The position numbers were made by a program, and so were the translations under genes. Positions 11,890-24,389 of a stretch of DNA of 64,000 bases are shown piece by piece (positions within the stretch are counted from its first letter, which is position 1; every line of letters begins with the position of its first letter). The notes beneath the pieces are model-generated. The model was not told the DNA's origin and did no database searches. It saw nothing but the letters and a program-made list of their open reading frames with translations. The DNA is taken from positions 802,920 to 866,919 of the forward strand of contig MNCI01013895.1 in assembly GCA_015680685.1 (NCBI GenBank), read 5' to 3'. Origin of the DNA: Gnetum montanum. Lineage: Eukaryota > Streptophyta > Gnetopsida > Gnetales > Gnetaceae.

Positions 11890-12240
11890 ATTTTTCAAAG
11901 GTCAAACTTTGGTTAATAGTTGAATTGATGGGATCCTATCAACATAGTTGACTACATCAATGTAATCTCATCAATGGGATCATGTTTATAGGATCCCATC
12001 GATGCATGGAAAAAAAATACTATAAATATAGCCCAACACTTAGCCATTTTTTACCATTTTCTTCAAACATGAGGGGAGCTTTTACAATTTTTCAAAGCCT
12101 AAAACCTTCTAGAGCCCATAACTTTAAAACCATTTGTCTAATTCGCTCCATTCTTTAGTCTTGCAGCTACTAGGGATGAGCTTTATGTCATGGGGGTCAT
12201 AAACCTTGGGTTTTTTTTTATAAACAATTTTTTTAAATTT
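11890..12240 (+). promoter_or_regulatory. Internal promoter-like block upstream of ORF3 (element A)
   Basis: The block carries tandem GGATCCCATCGA-like words and then CTATAAATATAG near 12,012. This is the same layout as the U3 of this element's LTR. The 12-mer at 11,991-12,002 is identical to one at 15,587-15,598 in the 3' LTR. Homologous blocks lie at 16,385-16,680 and 58,450-58,800. A decayed donor-like site follows near 12,175. I infer a promoter for ORF3. Confidence 0.45.
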
Positions 12241-12480
12241 TTCTAACTCTCACAATGATCTAATGAACAACATAATATTAAATGATCAAGTTATGAGATT
12301 TAAATCCTTCCAACAAACTTTAGTAGACATCAAAATAAAATAATCATAAAATAATATTAAAATAATTAACCCTATGATGATCACAACTTAGCCAAATGTA
12401 ACTAACCCAAAGAAATAAGGTATCCCAAATGCTTCAAGTTACACATTAAATACTAATCCCTAGTCATGTTGTAATTATAG

Positions 12481-15300
12481 ATGACATCAAGACTAAAATG
12501 CCTATAGGAAGGAGGACCATCCCAACCAAGGGACAAATGACCTAGACCTGGAAGAGGCCAAGAAGTAGAATAGCCCCAAGAGCAGCCAACTAAAACCTAT
12601 GCAATAGGCCCTCTTCATGAGGACCCTAAAGTGGAATCTATTCAATATATTCTAAAAGTTGAAATGGAGTAGTCCCATCAAGATGAGGCACTGGGACCAA
12701 GACCAAGACTTGAGGTCACTTTCACCCAAGTCTACCTTGATCAAATTAAGCCTTGGGACATTTAACATTCAAGTCTCCAAGAACTAAACTTTGGACCATT
12801 CTTGGAATTCACTCTAGAAGATGTCAAAACTTAGTTCCAGAATTCTCCCATGTGGCCAATCATCACTTCCAATGGAGAATGGTACATGGGAGAGACATAT
12901 CTCTTCTAGAATAATAGGTAGGTAGGGGTCATTGTGAGGATTAAGAACATATGTATGTCCTACTAAATAGAGGCTATTTCATAGGCCCTTGGCTTGCCTA
13001 ATATTGGGAAAAATTTAGCAGAGATCTCAAGACAATAGGATCCAAAGGCAAAGAAGGAGTAGGTCTAGTGATGCTATGGAGTGGACCATAAGGAGTATGG
13101 TGCACTCACAATAGTGTAATGTGCATACTTCAAGATAGTAACCTATCATCTCAATCCAATGGTGAGGCCCACCAAGGTGACTACCTTCTCTACTCATGTG
13201 TGTGTTGCTTTCCATGAGTAGAAAATTTTTAGTGAACCTTCCATAGCTAATCTATCTAAAGATAAAGAAGCAATTCAAGGAGAATGAACATGGAAGGAAG
13301 ACCCTATCCTTTCCATGCCTCATCAGAAAATTATGCAAAAGAGTAGGGATAATTTTCTATGAAAATGACATACTCAGACATGCTCCTACTGCCTATTCGG
13401 TAGAAATGATGAAAGACAAGGTTCCTCACCTCCACCACCTATTCATAAAATAGGATTGGAGTCCTGTGCTATCCTTGAGTGCATGCACAAACTTTGTAAG
13501 TGACTCCTGCAAGAGTAGCAAGTAGGAACGAGTGGTGGTGATCCATCTGTATACTGACTAGCCATGAGCCACCTCAACGAAGTGGCCTAAGCCATAAGCT
13601 AGATGGAGGGTGGGGTGCTAATGTTTTATGCCCAATGAATGTAGATTCCCATAAGCTCAAATCCAAGCACCTAAGAAGTAATAGTATCTCTTTTGGCACA
13701 ACAACAATTCCCAAAGATTTTTGGGAATGCTACTACTTTTTCAATGTATTTGGAGGAAGGTGTGGGGGCTACCATCCTAGTGATGTAGCACCAAGAATAG
13801 GAAAAAATAGTCAAGGTGGTGGCAAATCAAGTGGCCAATGCACTCAATGCTCCAGCAATGTTTGTACTAGACATTGCTACACTCAGAGATGTGCAAATGT
13901 TTGTCAGAACTATAAGTGAAAGATTTAGTGTAGCCTAGCATGAGGAATTGTTGGAGTGACTAGTGGGAACTAGGTAACTAATTTTAGATGTCTTTGAATT
14001 TTTGGATAACATCAATGCTAGCCAATCATAACTGATTAAGGGGTGAGGCAAATGCATCATCATGGAAGGGCAACTCAAAATAGACAGAGCTAAAAACCAA
14101 TGCTTAACTATAGAGGTTACCAAACTTTAAGCCCACCTTGTTGACCCCATGGTACTCAACCAAGAAATTACATGGGATGAAGCTTTTCAAAAGCTTCAAA
14201 ACAAACTCAAAGAGGTTGAGTACAAAAGGGAGTTGACGAACTTTGACCAATACCTTACGGATGCCACAATATACAATGTTCAAAAGCATGTGGTTTAGAC
14301 TCACCAAGAGAATGAGGCACTAACCATAGAAAACCATCCCTTGTGAAATGTTAATGCATAGAAACAATAAATGTCAAAATCTATTCATCAACAACAAGAG
14401 TAGCTTGCTAGGGTGAATGCTGAATTGAGGAGGTTGGTAGCCAAAAATTGAAATCTCTCAATGAAGGAGGTCAATACCCTTCACCAGAAATCTACAATTG
14501 AAATCACCACCTAGAAGAACGAGGCCCTTAAGTTTGAAAGGGTCAAGAATAATTATAAGGACTAGGTTGGGTTACAGAAGGAAATTAATGAGAAACACAT
14601 TTAGGTGGTAAAGATGAAGGTGAATGAGACCCTCTAGTAGCTCTAATAAGGAGGAGATGTATGGTATCCCATCTTTGATGGGCTAAACAAATACAAGAAG
14701 TGGAAATTTACATGAAGGAGTTGTATATTGAGAAGATGATAGAGTACATGAAGTTTACCAACCTTCATTACTCAAACCTGACAATGTTGATTACTGGATG
14801 ACTGCGATTAGAGTTAAAGAAGCAAGTGGCTAGCTCATACGTTTTATACAAGGCTGAGTTCAAACATCATAAAGAGACCAAGCAAAAGATTAAGGTTGCA
14901 AATTCTAAACTCGAGGTTCTCAAGGAGAAATTCACAAATCAAAGATCAACTACAAAGAACTTGGCCAAGAGGATGAATGACTACCAAGAGCTATAGAATG
15001 CAATCAAGACATTTGACATTGAATGCAAAATTTTCACTACCTTGTTCATCAATGCAAAGGAGTTGTTTCCAATAATGCCTTGTCCTTGGGATGTTCCCAC
15101 ATTGACCCACATTCATGATGCTATGTGGATCGTAAATATTCCCAAGAGTAAGGAGGAGAAGACGAAAGAATTTTTGGATGCTTTCCATCTTACACTAGAA
15201 GTTGTAGCTACAGCAGGACAATGACAACCATAGCCTTCGCAACTTTCATGTCATCCAAAAGTAGAAGAAGCTCCTTTGACACCTTAAGAACCTCCACTGC
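12481..15300 (+). pseudogene. ORF3 of element A: N-terminal domain plus coiled coil (broken)
   Basis: The ATG follows an acceptor-like AATTATAG, as in element B. The N-terminal part has FTLEDVK, SNGEWYMGETY and the block LSFPCLIRKLCKRVGI near 13,300; each aligns by eye with element B. A stretch rich in Lys, Glu and Leu (14,100-14,950) is predicted coiled coil. The C-terminus has NLAKRMNDYQEL and MPCPWDVPTLTHI, again shared. By eye the N-terminal block recalls the domain found in plant transposon-associated proteins and Athila ORF1, but I cannot confirm that. Function unknown. By position it is equivalent to env-like ORFs of Athila, yet I see no convincing membrane segment. Many stops and frameshifts. 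Confidence 0.55.
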
Positions 15301-15555
15301 CTGGGGCTGTTTGATTTTCTTCCTTACCTTCAATTTGTCAAATAAGTTTGGTTGTCAATTTTTTTCATGGTGTTCAATTTTGTTGTCATGAGCATCCAAT
15401 TTTGTAATGATTGTAAATTTGTACATTTGGGCACTTAGTATTTATTTGTTGTATCAATAGTTAGTTAATAATTCCAAACCTTTCCAAAATTTTATAAGAG
15501 ACTTTTTCCTCCTTTTTTTCACTCAAGGATGAGTTTTAATTTAGTCATGGGGGTA
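15301..15555 (+). other. 3' untranslated region and polypurine tract (element A)
   Basis: AT-rich non-coding stretch ending in the family's conserved segment: CACTCAAGGATGAGTTTT, then TAGTCATGGGGGTA directly before the LTR. The G-run at 15,549-15,553 is the polypurine tract, the plus-strand primer in Ty3/gypsy elements. The same segment precedes the LTRs at 2424, 27,782, 49,025 and 62,060. Confidence 0.65.
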
Positions 15556-16375
15556 TGATGAGTTGTGTTCATGGGTTGCATCAACAGGATCCCATCGACG
15601 TGGGGTTTGATGTGTTGACATCAGTCCATCGACGTAGTATTTATCTTTTCCTATCAATACATGCTTACCAACTATATTTATGGTAATTCGAAATTTAATA
15701 GTAGTGAAGCTCTTACATTTTGTTCATTTGAAAGTTAGAATATTTTCTAAGTACCTACAGTAGGAGTGAGAAGTATGCAGATCTTTATTCAAACATTGAT
15801 GTACCTGAGCACTTCAATGTGATTAACAATAAAGATGATCTTTCCTCATAAGCCTTGTAGTACTTGGATTTAGCTTAATGTTTACTTAATGCATTTATAA
15901 TTCATGAACTTTACTTTAATGCACTTTAACTAAGTAATTAATAGTGATTAAATAACACACATAAGTACACCTACTTCGAGCATACTTTAACGCTTGACTA
16001 TCATAGTAGCACTTAATTCTTGGTAACCTAGTAGTGTTGTAACGTGTTCAGGGTGTGTATGGAAAGTGGGAATGGATACTTATGTTAGGATTAGTTAGTT
16101 AATTAGTTTAATTAAACATTAAATTACTTTATCCTAGCACCTAGGTGAGTTTAGATGAAAAACATAAAATGATAAAAAATCATATGCCTTAGTAACACTT
16201 AACCATATCGTTAAGCCTCACAAGTGGAAGTAAGAAGATAGCAATCACATTCATTATGATTCATTGCCTAGACCCAATGCAACTAGAGAACTAAAGTCTA
16301 CAAAATTCAATCAAATTGCTAAGTGGATGCTAGTGATTCATTTGGTTGGGTGTAGGGACTACTCACTACTCATTA
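15556..16375 (+). repeat. 3' LTR of element A
   Basis: Begins TGATGAGTTGTG and ends CTACTCATTA. It is collinear with the 5' LTR. The TATA box is mutated to TATCAATA near 15,651, but AATAAAGAT is kept near 15,829. U3 keeps GGATCCCATCGACG, which retains more CG than the 5' copy. Confidence 0.85.
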
Positions 16376-16680
16376 TGCCTCATTAACGAAGCTAGCTGAA
16401 TAGACCTGATCCTATTGGTGAGATCCCATTGACGTAGCATAAAAATAGTATATATACACACCAACACTTTGTGATTTTTTGACATTTTCTCACAAACAAG
16501 GAAGGAGCTTTTGCATTTTTATGAGCCCAAAACATTCTAGAGCCATACTTTCAAACCACTTGTCCAATTTATCTTGTTATTTAGTCCTGCAACTACTGGA
16601 GGTAAGCTCTACGTTGTGGGGGCCACAAATCTTAGGTTTTTGACAAAAATTCTTAGCTTAGAACCATAGTTATTAGGTTC
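16376..16680 (+). repeat. Orphan copy of the internal promoter-like block
   Basis: Immediately after element A's 3' LTR lies a second copy of the block found at 11,890-12,240: GAGATCCCATTGACGTAG, a TATATATACAC box, then homologous text through TTAGTCCTGC. Here the donor-like site is intact (GGAG followed by GTAAGC at 16,602). It must come from another member of the family, into or beside which element A inserted. Confidence 0.5.
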
Positions 16681-17293
16681 TATAGTTGTTAATAACAATT
16701 TGTATTTAATTTCTAATTAAATAAAATAGGATGTTAAATGCTAAGATAAGTTTCATTTGTATCAAGGTTATATCTAATGTTCTTAAAGCTATGCTTATGT
16801 CTTAGCCTTCTTGATTGTTTGATGGTATAGCTTGCACTTAATTTAAAATTCACCTGGATACCTATGTGTGTTTATTAGGTAAATCATCGTGGTATATTTT
16901 TTATAGATGCTATACTACCATCATCTTGTAATTATAGTTCTTTTTAATTAATACCTATTACATGCTTTTCAAGGTTGCATTTCTTCAATGATTAAAGAGC
17001 ATTGACTCTTCTAACATATGTATGCATGTAGATGGAGCATGTGCCATACTCACTTTTCTTTTTTTCTTTTTTTCTTTTTTTCTTTTTTTTTTGTTATTTT
17101 CATAATTGGAACAAGTGTGATTTCAACATTATTTCATTCATTTGAACTATCAAAATGTTCCAAAATCATTATCATAAGTCATGTTTTAAGCTTACATGGC
17201 CCTTTAGAAGATGTTCCTAGTCATGATCCATCATATAAGCATCAATTTCATTACTCTTGATAGTTTTAAAAATATAAAAATTATAAGTGTCAT
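16681..17293. other. Unassigned AT-rich DNA with a pyrimidine microsatellite
   Basis: No coding signal. A run of T7-8C units lies at 17,048-17,096. The rest is AT-rich and not recognised. Confidence 0.4.
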
Positions 17294-17830
17294 CTAGGTA
17301 ATAATGGATGATGTTGGTGCCAGTCTTGACATCACTTACCTTAGTTACCAATGTAGCACCACACATGAACTTGTCTTCTCAACCTAGTTTCACCTCCATT
17401 AAGCCTTTGGCGATCAATCTACATCGATCCTAAGATAACAAGCTTCAATTTCATCAATTTTTAGTAAGTTTTAGAAGATATGAAAAAACACATCAAATAA
17501 TACATTTTTTTTCTAAGTATGGCTAGATGATGCTGATGAGAGTGTTAACATTACCTACCTTAGTCAAATTTGTAGGATGCATCACAAGTCTTTCTTTTTG
17601 CTATAGTTTTGACTCCAAATTATCAATAGTAACTCTACATTAGTCTCAAAACAACAGATATTAATTTTGACAGTTTTGACAAGCTTTAAAAGATATGAAA
17701 TGGGATAATTTTTCTAAGTATGACTAGGTGATGCTAACATCAATGTTAGCGTCATCTATCTTAGTCAAATTTAGAGCTTTAATCATAAATTTATCTTTCA
17801 CCCATTGTTTCTGCACATGCAAATACACAC
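17294..17830. repeat. Tandem repeat, unit about 200-220 bp, about 2.5 copies
   Basis: Three units begin with related text at 17,294, 17,513 and 17,714: CTAAGTATGRCTAGRTGATGCT, then ACCTTAGTCAAATTT. Later each shows CTACATYRRTCCTAARA-type text, then TTTTAGAAGATATGAAA. Periods are about 219 and 201 bp. The copies are clearly diverged, so the array is old. No ORF runs through it. Confidence 0.6.
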
Positions 17831-18726
17831 ATGTCAATGTCAACAACATGCATCACCTACAACACACATTAGCACCATATCATTGTGTCACCTCCCTATA
17901 CATGAACTCTAGGTTTCTAAAAATAAACTCCAAGTTATTTGTACTTCACTTTGGAATAAAATTTAGAAAACCCTAATCCTATAAATACTAACCTAAAATA
18001 TCAATTTGGGATTGATTTTATCATACCTCAAAATTTAACCATAGATAAATTTATAAAATTTATAAATTATATATGAAAAACTTAAAGGTTCAGAATTAAG
18101 TCATTAGATAAGGTCAAATCAACCATTATGAAACTTATAACATAATAAACATCGTTGAATAAACATAAAGAATGAATTACTAAAATAAAATTTATGTAAT
18201 GTTATTTCAACATCTTGAGTGAAAATCCTTATAATACAAAATACATGAGATACATAATTGAAGTATAGGACCATTTTAAAAATCCATAACATGGCTCTAA
18301 AAATACAACAATGCTTGATTCTTTTGTTTGTAAAGCATCCTTAATCACCAATGCTACTATAAAACACTACGCTTTAGTATCCACAACATCACCATGAACC
18401 TCCATATAAGCCTTCTAACTAAGACATATATGAAAAACATGTAGGAAGAATTAAACCTTCATAGTAGAGGATCACCTTGGTAACACCTATAATAATGTGG
18501 AAGGTGGAGCCCACATTACAAATATACTATTAGAATCAAAAATAATAATTAATTAACCAATCCATTAACCAAATCATAATTATTAATATAATTGTTAACA
18601 AAATCATTAACATTATTGTTAATATATTAATATATCATTAATTATGACATGCCTACCTATGGATTTATACATGATATTTTTAACATTAAATGTTTAGAAG
18701 AACTATAAGATTCTATGAATCATCAT
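17831..18726. other. Unassigned AT-rich intergenic DNA
   Basis: No ORF or recognised element. It includes an extremely AT-rich patch at 18,535-18,650, made of TTAAT/AATTA words. Confidence 0.4.
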
Positions 18727-19643
18727 TGTGTTGTATCAATGGGTCCCTGTTCATGTGGCCTCATTGATGGGGCCTCATCTATGTAGTGTTGCCCTGTCGA
18801 TGTAGCTTTTGCTACATCTATGAGGCCCCATCAACATGGCTCTTGAATAAAGTCTATAAATACATGCTCATCAGTCATCTTTATGGCATGTCTTGTAATA
18901 GTTGTAGCAAAGCTCTTGTAGTTTTGTCATTTAAGGGTTAGAATATTTCTCTAAGTGTCCACAACAAGAGTTAGAAAGTGTACAAATCTTTATTTGAGCA
19001 CTATTGTACCTAAACACACTAGTGTGAATGGTAATAAAGATGAGCCTTTTGATCAAACCTTACAATACTTGAATAGATTAATGATTCATTTATGCATTTA
19101 TTGTTTTCATTAATTATGTAATTAAGTAAGCTAAATTAGATTTTAAGTGATGAGTTAATTAATTAAGCTATATAGATTAAACACATAAGTACTATCACTT
19201 CAAGCGTAAACATGTATTTGCTTGGTAATCCCACCAGCATTATTACTTAGTTTGCCTAGTAACATAGCACTTGGTAATCCTAGTAGTGGATACATGGGTT
19301 TAGGAAATGTATGAAAAGTGGGATCAGATACCTATGTTAGGACTAGTTAGATATTAGTTAATTAGTTAAATTAAATTAGTTATTAAATTACTTCATTTCT
19401 TTTTAATAAGCACCAAGAACATAAAACACAAAATAATAAAAATCATATGTCTCGATTGCACTTAATCATACCATATGCACCACAAGTATAATTGGGAAGA
19501 CAATGAATCACTATTAGGGCAAAACTCACTTCCTAGAAGACTACTATACCAGAAGACATAGAGTTCGTGGAATTTGACCAGATCATGTGTGAATGCTTCA
19601 TGATTCGTATGGTTCGGTGTAGAGGTATCTCAACCACTTATCA
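18727..19643 (+). repeat. 5' LTR of element C
   Basis: Same family as element A. It has CTATAAATACATGC near 18,850, a stretch from CTCTTGTAGTTTTGT into CACAACAAGAGTTAGAAAGTG, AATAAAGATGAGC near 19,034, and an end ATGGTTCGGTGTAGAGGTAT...CTTATCA. U3 uses its own word, GGCCTCATYGATG. The exact 5' boundary is uncertain by a few bases because the TGATGA start is not preserved. Confidence 0.75.
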
Positions 19644-19644
19644 T

Positions 19645-19662
19645 TGGTGTTGTTGCCAGGGA
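19645..19662 (+). other. Primer binding site, tRNA-Asp type
   Basis: TGGTGTTGTTGCCAGGGA matches the tRNA-Asp complement at 14 of 18 positions; the four mismatches are all C-to-T or G-to-A. It starts one base after the LTR. Confidence 0.8.
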
Positions 19663-19796
19663 CTCTTTTTGTTTAAAACATGTGCTATCTAGGTTTAGTA
19701 AACACCATTAACATTGTTGGGTGAACCCTAAGGTCAAAATCGTTCTCACAAATAATATAATCACATAAGCACATTGATATTTATTTGTGTTGCAAA

Positions 19797-21365
19797 ATGT
19801 CTTCTTCTCATAGGTGTGATGATACTAAACAACTAGTCCCTCAAGAATGCAAGGTGATATATACTCATCTAGATGAGTATGTGCTTGACTTCACCTTCAT
19901 CCTACATTAGGATGAACAACTACAATGGCGTCATATGGAAGGCAACATTGTAATGCTTCTCGATCGATCTATGCCCATGATGCTACTTCAAACTATTAAG
20001 AAGTTGGACATCCAAAATCTTCAAGAGAAGTATGTTTTGCATCATTATGACTACTAGAACTACCATCATACTAAAACATAATGCAAGAGAGATCAACACC
20101 AAGATAAGCACCATGAGTTTGTGAAGGAGAAATAGTTTACCAATCCTTTGTCCTTGCTTAACTAAGATGAAAATGAGGACCCTTCCTTTGGGGGCTCTCA
20201 ACATGAAAATTCTCCACCCCTTATTACTGGTGATGGGCGTGTGGCCCTAAATCTATGGTCCACTATCAACAATCTAGGTTTAGGTAAAGATGGTTGTCAA
20301 GGTAGGGGCTCGGATAAGCATCAAGTTGATAAGAAAATTGATGAATGTGGTTGTGATAATAGAAAGGGGAGTTGGTAGATACCATGGTGGTGGCAGTCCT
20401 CCTCCCTCTTTTCCCTCTTCATCTGCATCTTTTTCTTCCTCTTCTACTTCTAAAAAATGAAATAGAAAGAACAACTGTGATGGAGGTGAATAGCGAGACA
20501 ATAATGATGATCACTAGGCCCACAATGATTGAAGGGGTAACCAAGAGCATCATCAACAACAATGAAATAATTATGATGATGAGCCTTTTCTAGCAACTTG
20601 AAGCATGCTAAATATTACAAAGGTTGTAAAGATTCCAACTAGGCATGTGAAAGATAGTCGAATCAGACGACTTGATATGAACAATATTCTCAAATTTGAG
20701 GGGGGATATAATTCTGATCCACAGAAACATCTTTAAGCTTTTCAAGATTCCTATGCCTTATAAAATATCAAAAATGATTGGTAGAAACTAAATTTATTTT
20801 CCAAGACACTCCATAAGAAAGCAAAAAGCCAGTACTAGTCCTTAGAGCCAAAATCTATCCGCTAGTGGAGTACAATGCTCAAGCTATTTAACAATAGGTA
20901 TCAAATGTACTCCATAGTGTCTAATATGAGGAGGTAGATCCAAGGATAGAAGCAAGGAAACTATGAACCCTTGGATGCTGCCATGGAAAAAAACTATTCT
21001 CTCATACACCAATGGCCTGGCCATGGTTATTCTTAGTAGGAACAACTTCGCCATACCATAGATGAACTTAGATCAGAAACAAGGAGAACTCTTAGGGTCT
21101 ATGCCCAAGCGAGACTATCAAAACTTTGATTCCATTAAATTCAAAGGTTACTTGAGCAGGTAGCAAAAAAAGGAGAGTTGAGGAAACATGGAAGTACAAA
21201 GAAATACAATAGGGACCCTTCCATCAAAAAAAGAGAGGTTCAATTTTGTGATAGTGAGGAGGAATCACCACTTAATGAGGTGGTGAATAGAAAGACCTTG
21301 CCAATCCAAAGATCTATGTTTGAAATTTCATCTAATGTGGATAAAATATGGGATTCATCGAGTGA
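19797..21365 (+). pseudogene. gag of element C (broken, chimeric 3' end)
   Basis: The ATG lies about 135 bp after the PBS. The N-terminus (YVLDFTFILH, then MEGNIVMLLDR) parallels element A. The capsid core at about 20,630-21,120 reads VKIPTRHVKDSRIRRLDMNN, EGGYNSDP, WSTMLKLFNNRYQM and EPLDAAME, with TAG/TAA stops where Trp or Gln is expected. It continues through KKREVQFCDSEEESPLNEVV and stops matching at about 21,365, where a different lineage begins. The zinc knuckle, protease and the rest of this element are absent, so a deletion, recombination or nested insertion has joined two elements. Confidence 0.75.
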
Positions 21366-22231
21366 AATGGCGACATTACCTCTTCCATAACCAAGTCAAC
21401 ATAATCTGCAAAGATAATGTGCTCAGAGGCATCACCGATAACATTTACGAGTCAAGTAGAATAGCGTGTTGGAAAGCCATGATAGCTGAATTCAACCTAC
21501 ATTACAGATCGCAATCATCAGTCAAGGGTCAAGCCATAGCGAACCAACTGACTACATCATCAACACATGATCAAGCAACAATAGAGATAGAGTTTCTAGA
21601 TGAAAACGTGAGCACGATAAACATAGTTCCCAATGATTACAAAGTCATTTTGAACTTTGATGGAGCATCCACCTCTCGAAGGGGAAGTGTTGCCGTCGTC
21701 ATCACCTATCCCTCTGGGGAGATCTGCCCCTTTGCTTACCGCTTCAACTTTCATTGTATCGACAACATAGCAGAGTATGAGGGTCTCCTTAGGGGCCTTA
21801 CGACAGCATTAGCTTTCAACATCACGTGACTTATAGTCAAAGGAGACTCACAACTAGTTTTAAACCAAGTCACAGATGTTTATACATGTAAAGCACAACA
21901 TTTACAACCATACTGTGATTTGGCTAAGCACTTACTGAAGTGATTTGAAAGTATAAATGTGCAACATGTTTCCAAAAATGATAACACCATCACAGATGCA
22001 CTTGCCACGTTAGCTCTAAACATATCGCCCAACATGTTCCACATGTTTTCTAGCTCCATAATCAGTTGTGCTAAACCCATAACTGATACTCCCGATGAAT
22101 TACCGATTTCCTCTGTTAGTACAACACGTGTGGTAGAATGGTATGATGACATAAAAGAGTACCTTCTATGCAGTGAAACACTGCAACACCTAACAAACGC
22201 ACAAAAGGACGTAGTACGAAAATGTTCTTGA
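21366..22231 (+). pseudogene. Tat-lineage RT/RNase H connection plus second (archaeal-type) RNase H, nearly intact
   Basis: One frame runs for about 285 codons with only two TGA stops (21,827 and near 21,940). The start reads as the end of the first RNase H (SSRIACWKAMIAEFNLHYRS, then VKGQAIANQL). Next comes an RVT_3-type RNase H: FDGASTSRRG, NIAEYEGLLRGLTTALAF, VKGDSQLVLNQV, and NTITDALATLALN. All four expected acidic residues (Asp in FDGAS, Glu in AEYEG, Asp in KGDSQ, Asp in TDALA) are present. From family knowledge, this extra domain marks Tat/Ogre-type Ty3/gypsy elements and degrades the RNA strand during reverse transcription. It is less decayed and more CG-rich than its neighbours, suggesting a younger piece or past constraint. 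Confidence 0.8.
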
Positions 22232-24389
22232 CAATATACACTGGTATTCATGAGTCCAAGGTTACATCATTAACCAACCTGCCCACTCTTCCTTGGTGCC
22301 AGTTCCAGTAAGTTGTCAAGTCATCAAATTCAATTATAAAACCATGTGGTGACAAACCTTTAGCCATCTAAAACTAGAATTCATAGAATGGTGGTGGTGG
22401 AACCCCAAAATGGTGTTAAACATTAGCAAATGGTTAAACCATTGAAAATGTTAGATTTCGGATAACCCATTGAAAATGTTAGATTTCAGGTCAAGAAATG
22501 TTGGAAAAAGCTCACCACAACTGGGTTGTGACTTGTAAGATGTTCAAGATAGAAAACAAGAGAAAATAGGACTTGCGGAGGGTCATACTGTGTGATTACA
22601 GCCTAACTGCGAGTTGGACACAACTTGTGGTGGTCATTGTGGCTTGGTAGTGATCAACAGTTATTGAATATGGGTCTGATCATGACTAGCTGTTGAGACC
22701 ATGAATGGGTTGTGACTTGTGGTGGAAGACTATAGGCACACCGTGGCATGTGGTGGCTTGCCAAAACAAGCTTTCAAATGGACAATAAATGAATTGTGAC
22801 TGAGAGGCAACTCGTGGTCATCAAAAATCGGTGTTGGAAGAACAAGGAGAAAATGTTGTAAAAGTGTGAAACAACAGCCAAGACCTTAAAATGAAAAACA
22901 TGACTTAATGTTAGGAATAAACTCAGAGCTATCCATAACATTTGGGCAGAAATTCCAATAGTTTCAAATCCCTAGACCCAATCATGGATCTTTAGAAATG
23001 GCTTAGAATTTTCAGAAATTTAACCATGCATTCAGAAACCTCTTAAACTTCAGAATTTGGGTTCATGGATGGGCAGGAATTCCGTTGAATACGAAACCCT
23101 AATCCATCCATGAACTTCAAAAATTAGTTCAGAAAATTCTTGAAACTTAGAAAAGCATCATAATTGGAGATGGATTCAACCCTGAGGAAAATGCACATAT
23201 ATTTGCAAAATCCAAATCAACATTAAGTGATGCTAGCATATCTTGCCTACATTGAAATCAATGAACTTTTGATGAACTTGAAGAACCTTTTGCTTCAATA
23301 TTTGGCTGGCAAGGAATATCTAATAGTGGAGATTCAGAGAAATAATGAAAGAAGGTAAAATGGATCTAACAAACCCTTACCAATAAAAGTTGAAACCACT
23401 CTAGGAGCCAGCATAGACTCCCTTTCTAGTCCTCTATCCAGATGCTTGTATAGATATTGAATGATAAGAGAGAACAAGGTTGAAGGATTTAAATACACAA
23501 ACTAAGATTTGGGTTTAAGCCGACTCTATTTTGTTGGGACAATGCTAGGATGATGATGATGATGAAATTAAAATTTTGGGTTTACTAGGGTTTTGTTCTT
23601 TCTCAAAAACAAAATTAAACTAAATACTAAAAATAAATAAAATTAGAAATTCCCTTTTTAGTCTTTTATTTTATTTTTTATTTTTCAAAACACGAGGTTG
23701 GTTTAAAATAGTCCAAAAACCTATGCACAAGCTATGAATAAAGATACCTCCTTAACTATGTCGTGGGACCTACAATATCTATACTTTAAAGCCATCCAAG
23801 TACCAGTTAAAATCCCATAAGAAATTTAAGAGCTTACTTGCATATATGCCCAAATAACATAGCCATGTCATAGCTAAGTAAAATACATAACAATCATAAC
23901 TATTCAAATTACATATCAAATATTCAAACACATAATATCAAGTGATGAGATTCCTTTGTATACTTTTTAATCTTTGAGCTATGATATTTGTTCTACATAG
24001 CCCAGCAAGGTTAGTGCATATCTCATAGTAAAATCTATTCATCCTAAAGAAAAGAAAAGTGTACATGCTTACAAAAATACACATGCTACTCCAAAAGCAT
24101 ATTTTTAAAAAAATATACAAAAATATCCAATTAAACATTACATAACCAATACATCCACTCATAGCAAAACAAGCATTAGTCATACGTATTCACTGTCAAA
24201 CAAGAGTACAAGGGTTCAACACAAGGGTTACACAAGGGGTAACTAAAGAAATTCAAGATGATATCCCTTGGTATATGCTTTTTTTTTTTTTGATGATATT
24301 GTATTGGTGGTAAAAGGAAGTCTTGGTTGTGAAAATGGAGAGTTGAAGAAACACCTGAGAATTAAAAGGGTTGAGGATTAGTAGAAGTA
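22232..24389. other. Unassigned intergenic DNA
   Basis: No coding signal I can defend. At 22,500-22,830 the words TTGTGACTTGTGGTGG and ACTTGTGGTGGTCATTG recur irregularly. At 23,470-23,500 a GGATTTAAATACACAAAC stretch resembles a TATA region on the minus strand, hinting at a reverse-oriented LTR. A T13 run lies near 24,280. Confidence 0.35.

Larger units (their letters stand above)
3302..16375 (+). mobile_element. Element A: full-length, dead Athila-like Ty3/gypsy retrotransposon
   Basis: The element is about 13 kb, with two LTRs that look roughly 85-90% identical by eye. Order: LTR, tRNA-Asp PBS, gag with a zinc knuckle, Pro/Tyr/Gln-rich linker, protease, RT, RNase H, integrase, T-rich spacer, promoter-like block, ORF3, polypurine tract, LTR. 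The domain order, tRNA-Asp primer and RNase H/integrase style place it in the non-chromodomain Athila/Tat branch; Athila fits best. Every coding domain carries multiple stops, mostly TAG. No convincing 5-bp target duplication remains: the left flank is AGTCA and the right flank is TGCCT. Confidence 0.85.

Noticed and set aside
20280-20593. Short open frames on both strands rich in Leu/Pro or Glu
   Set aside because: They are shadows of the low-complexity region of element C gag.
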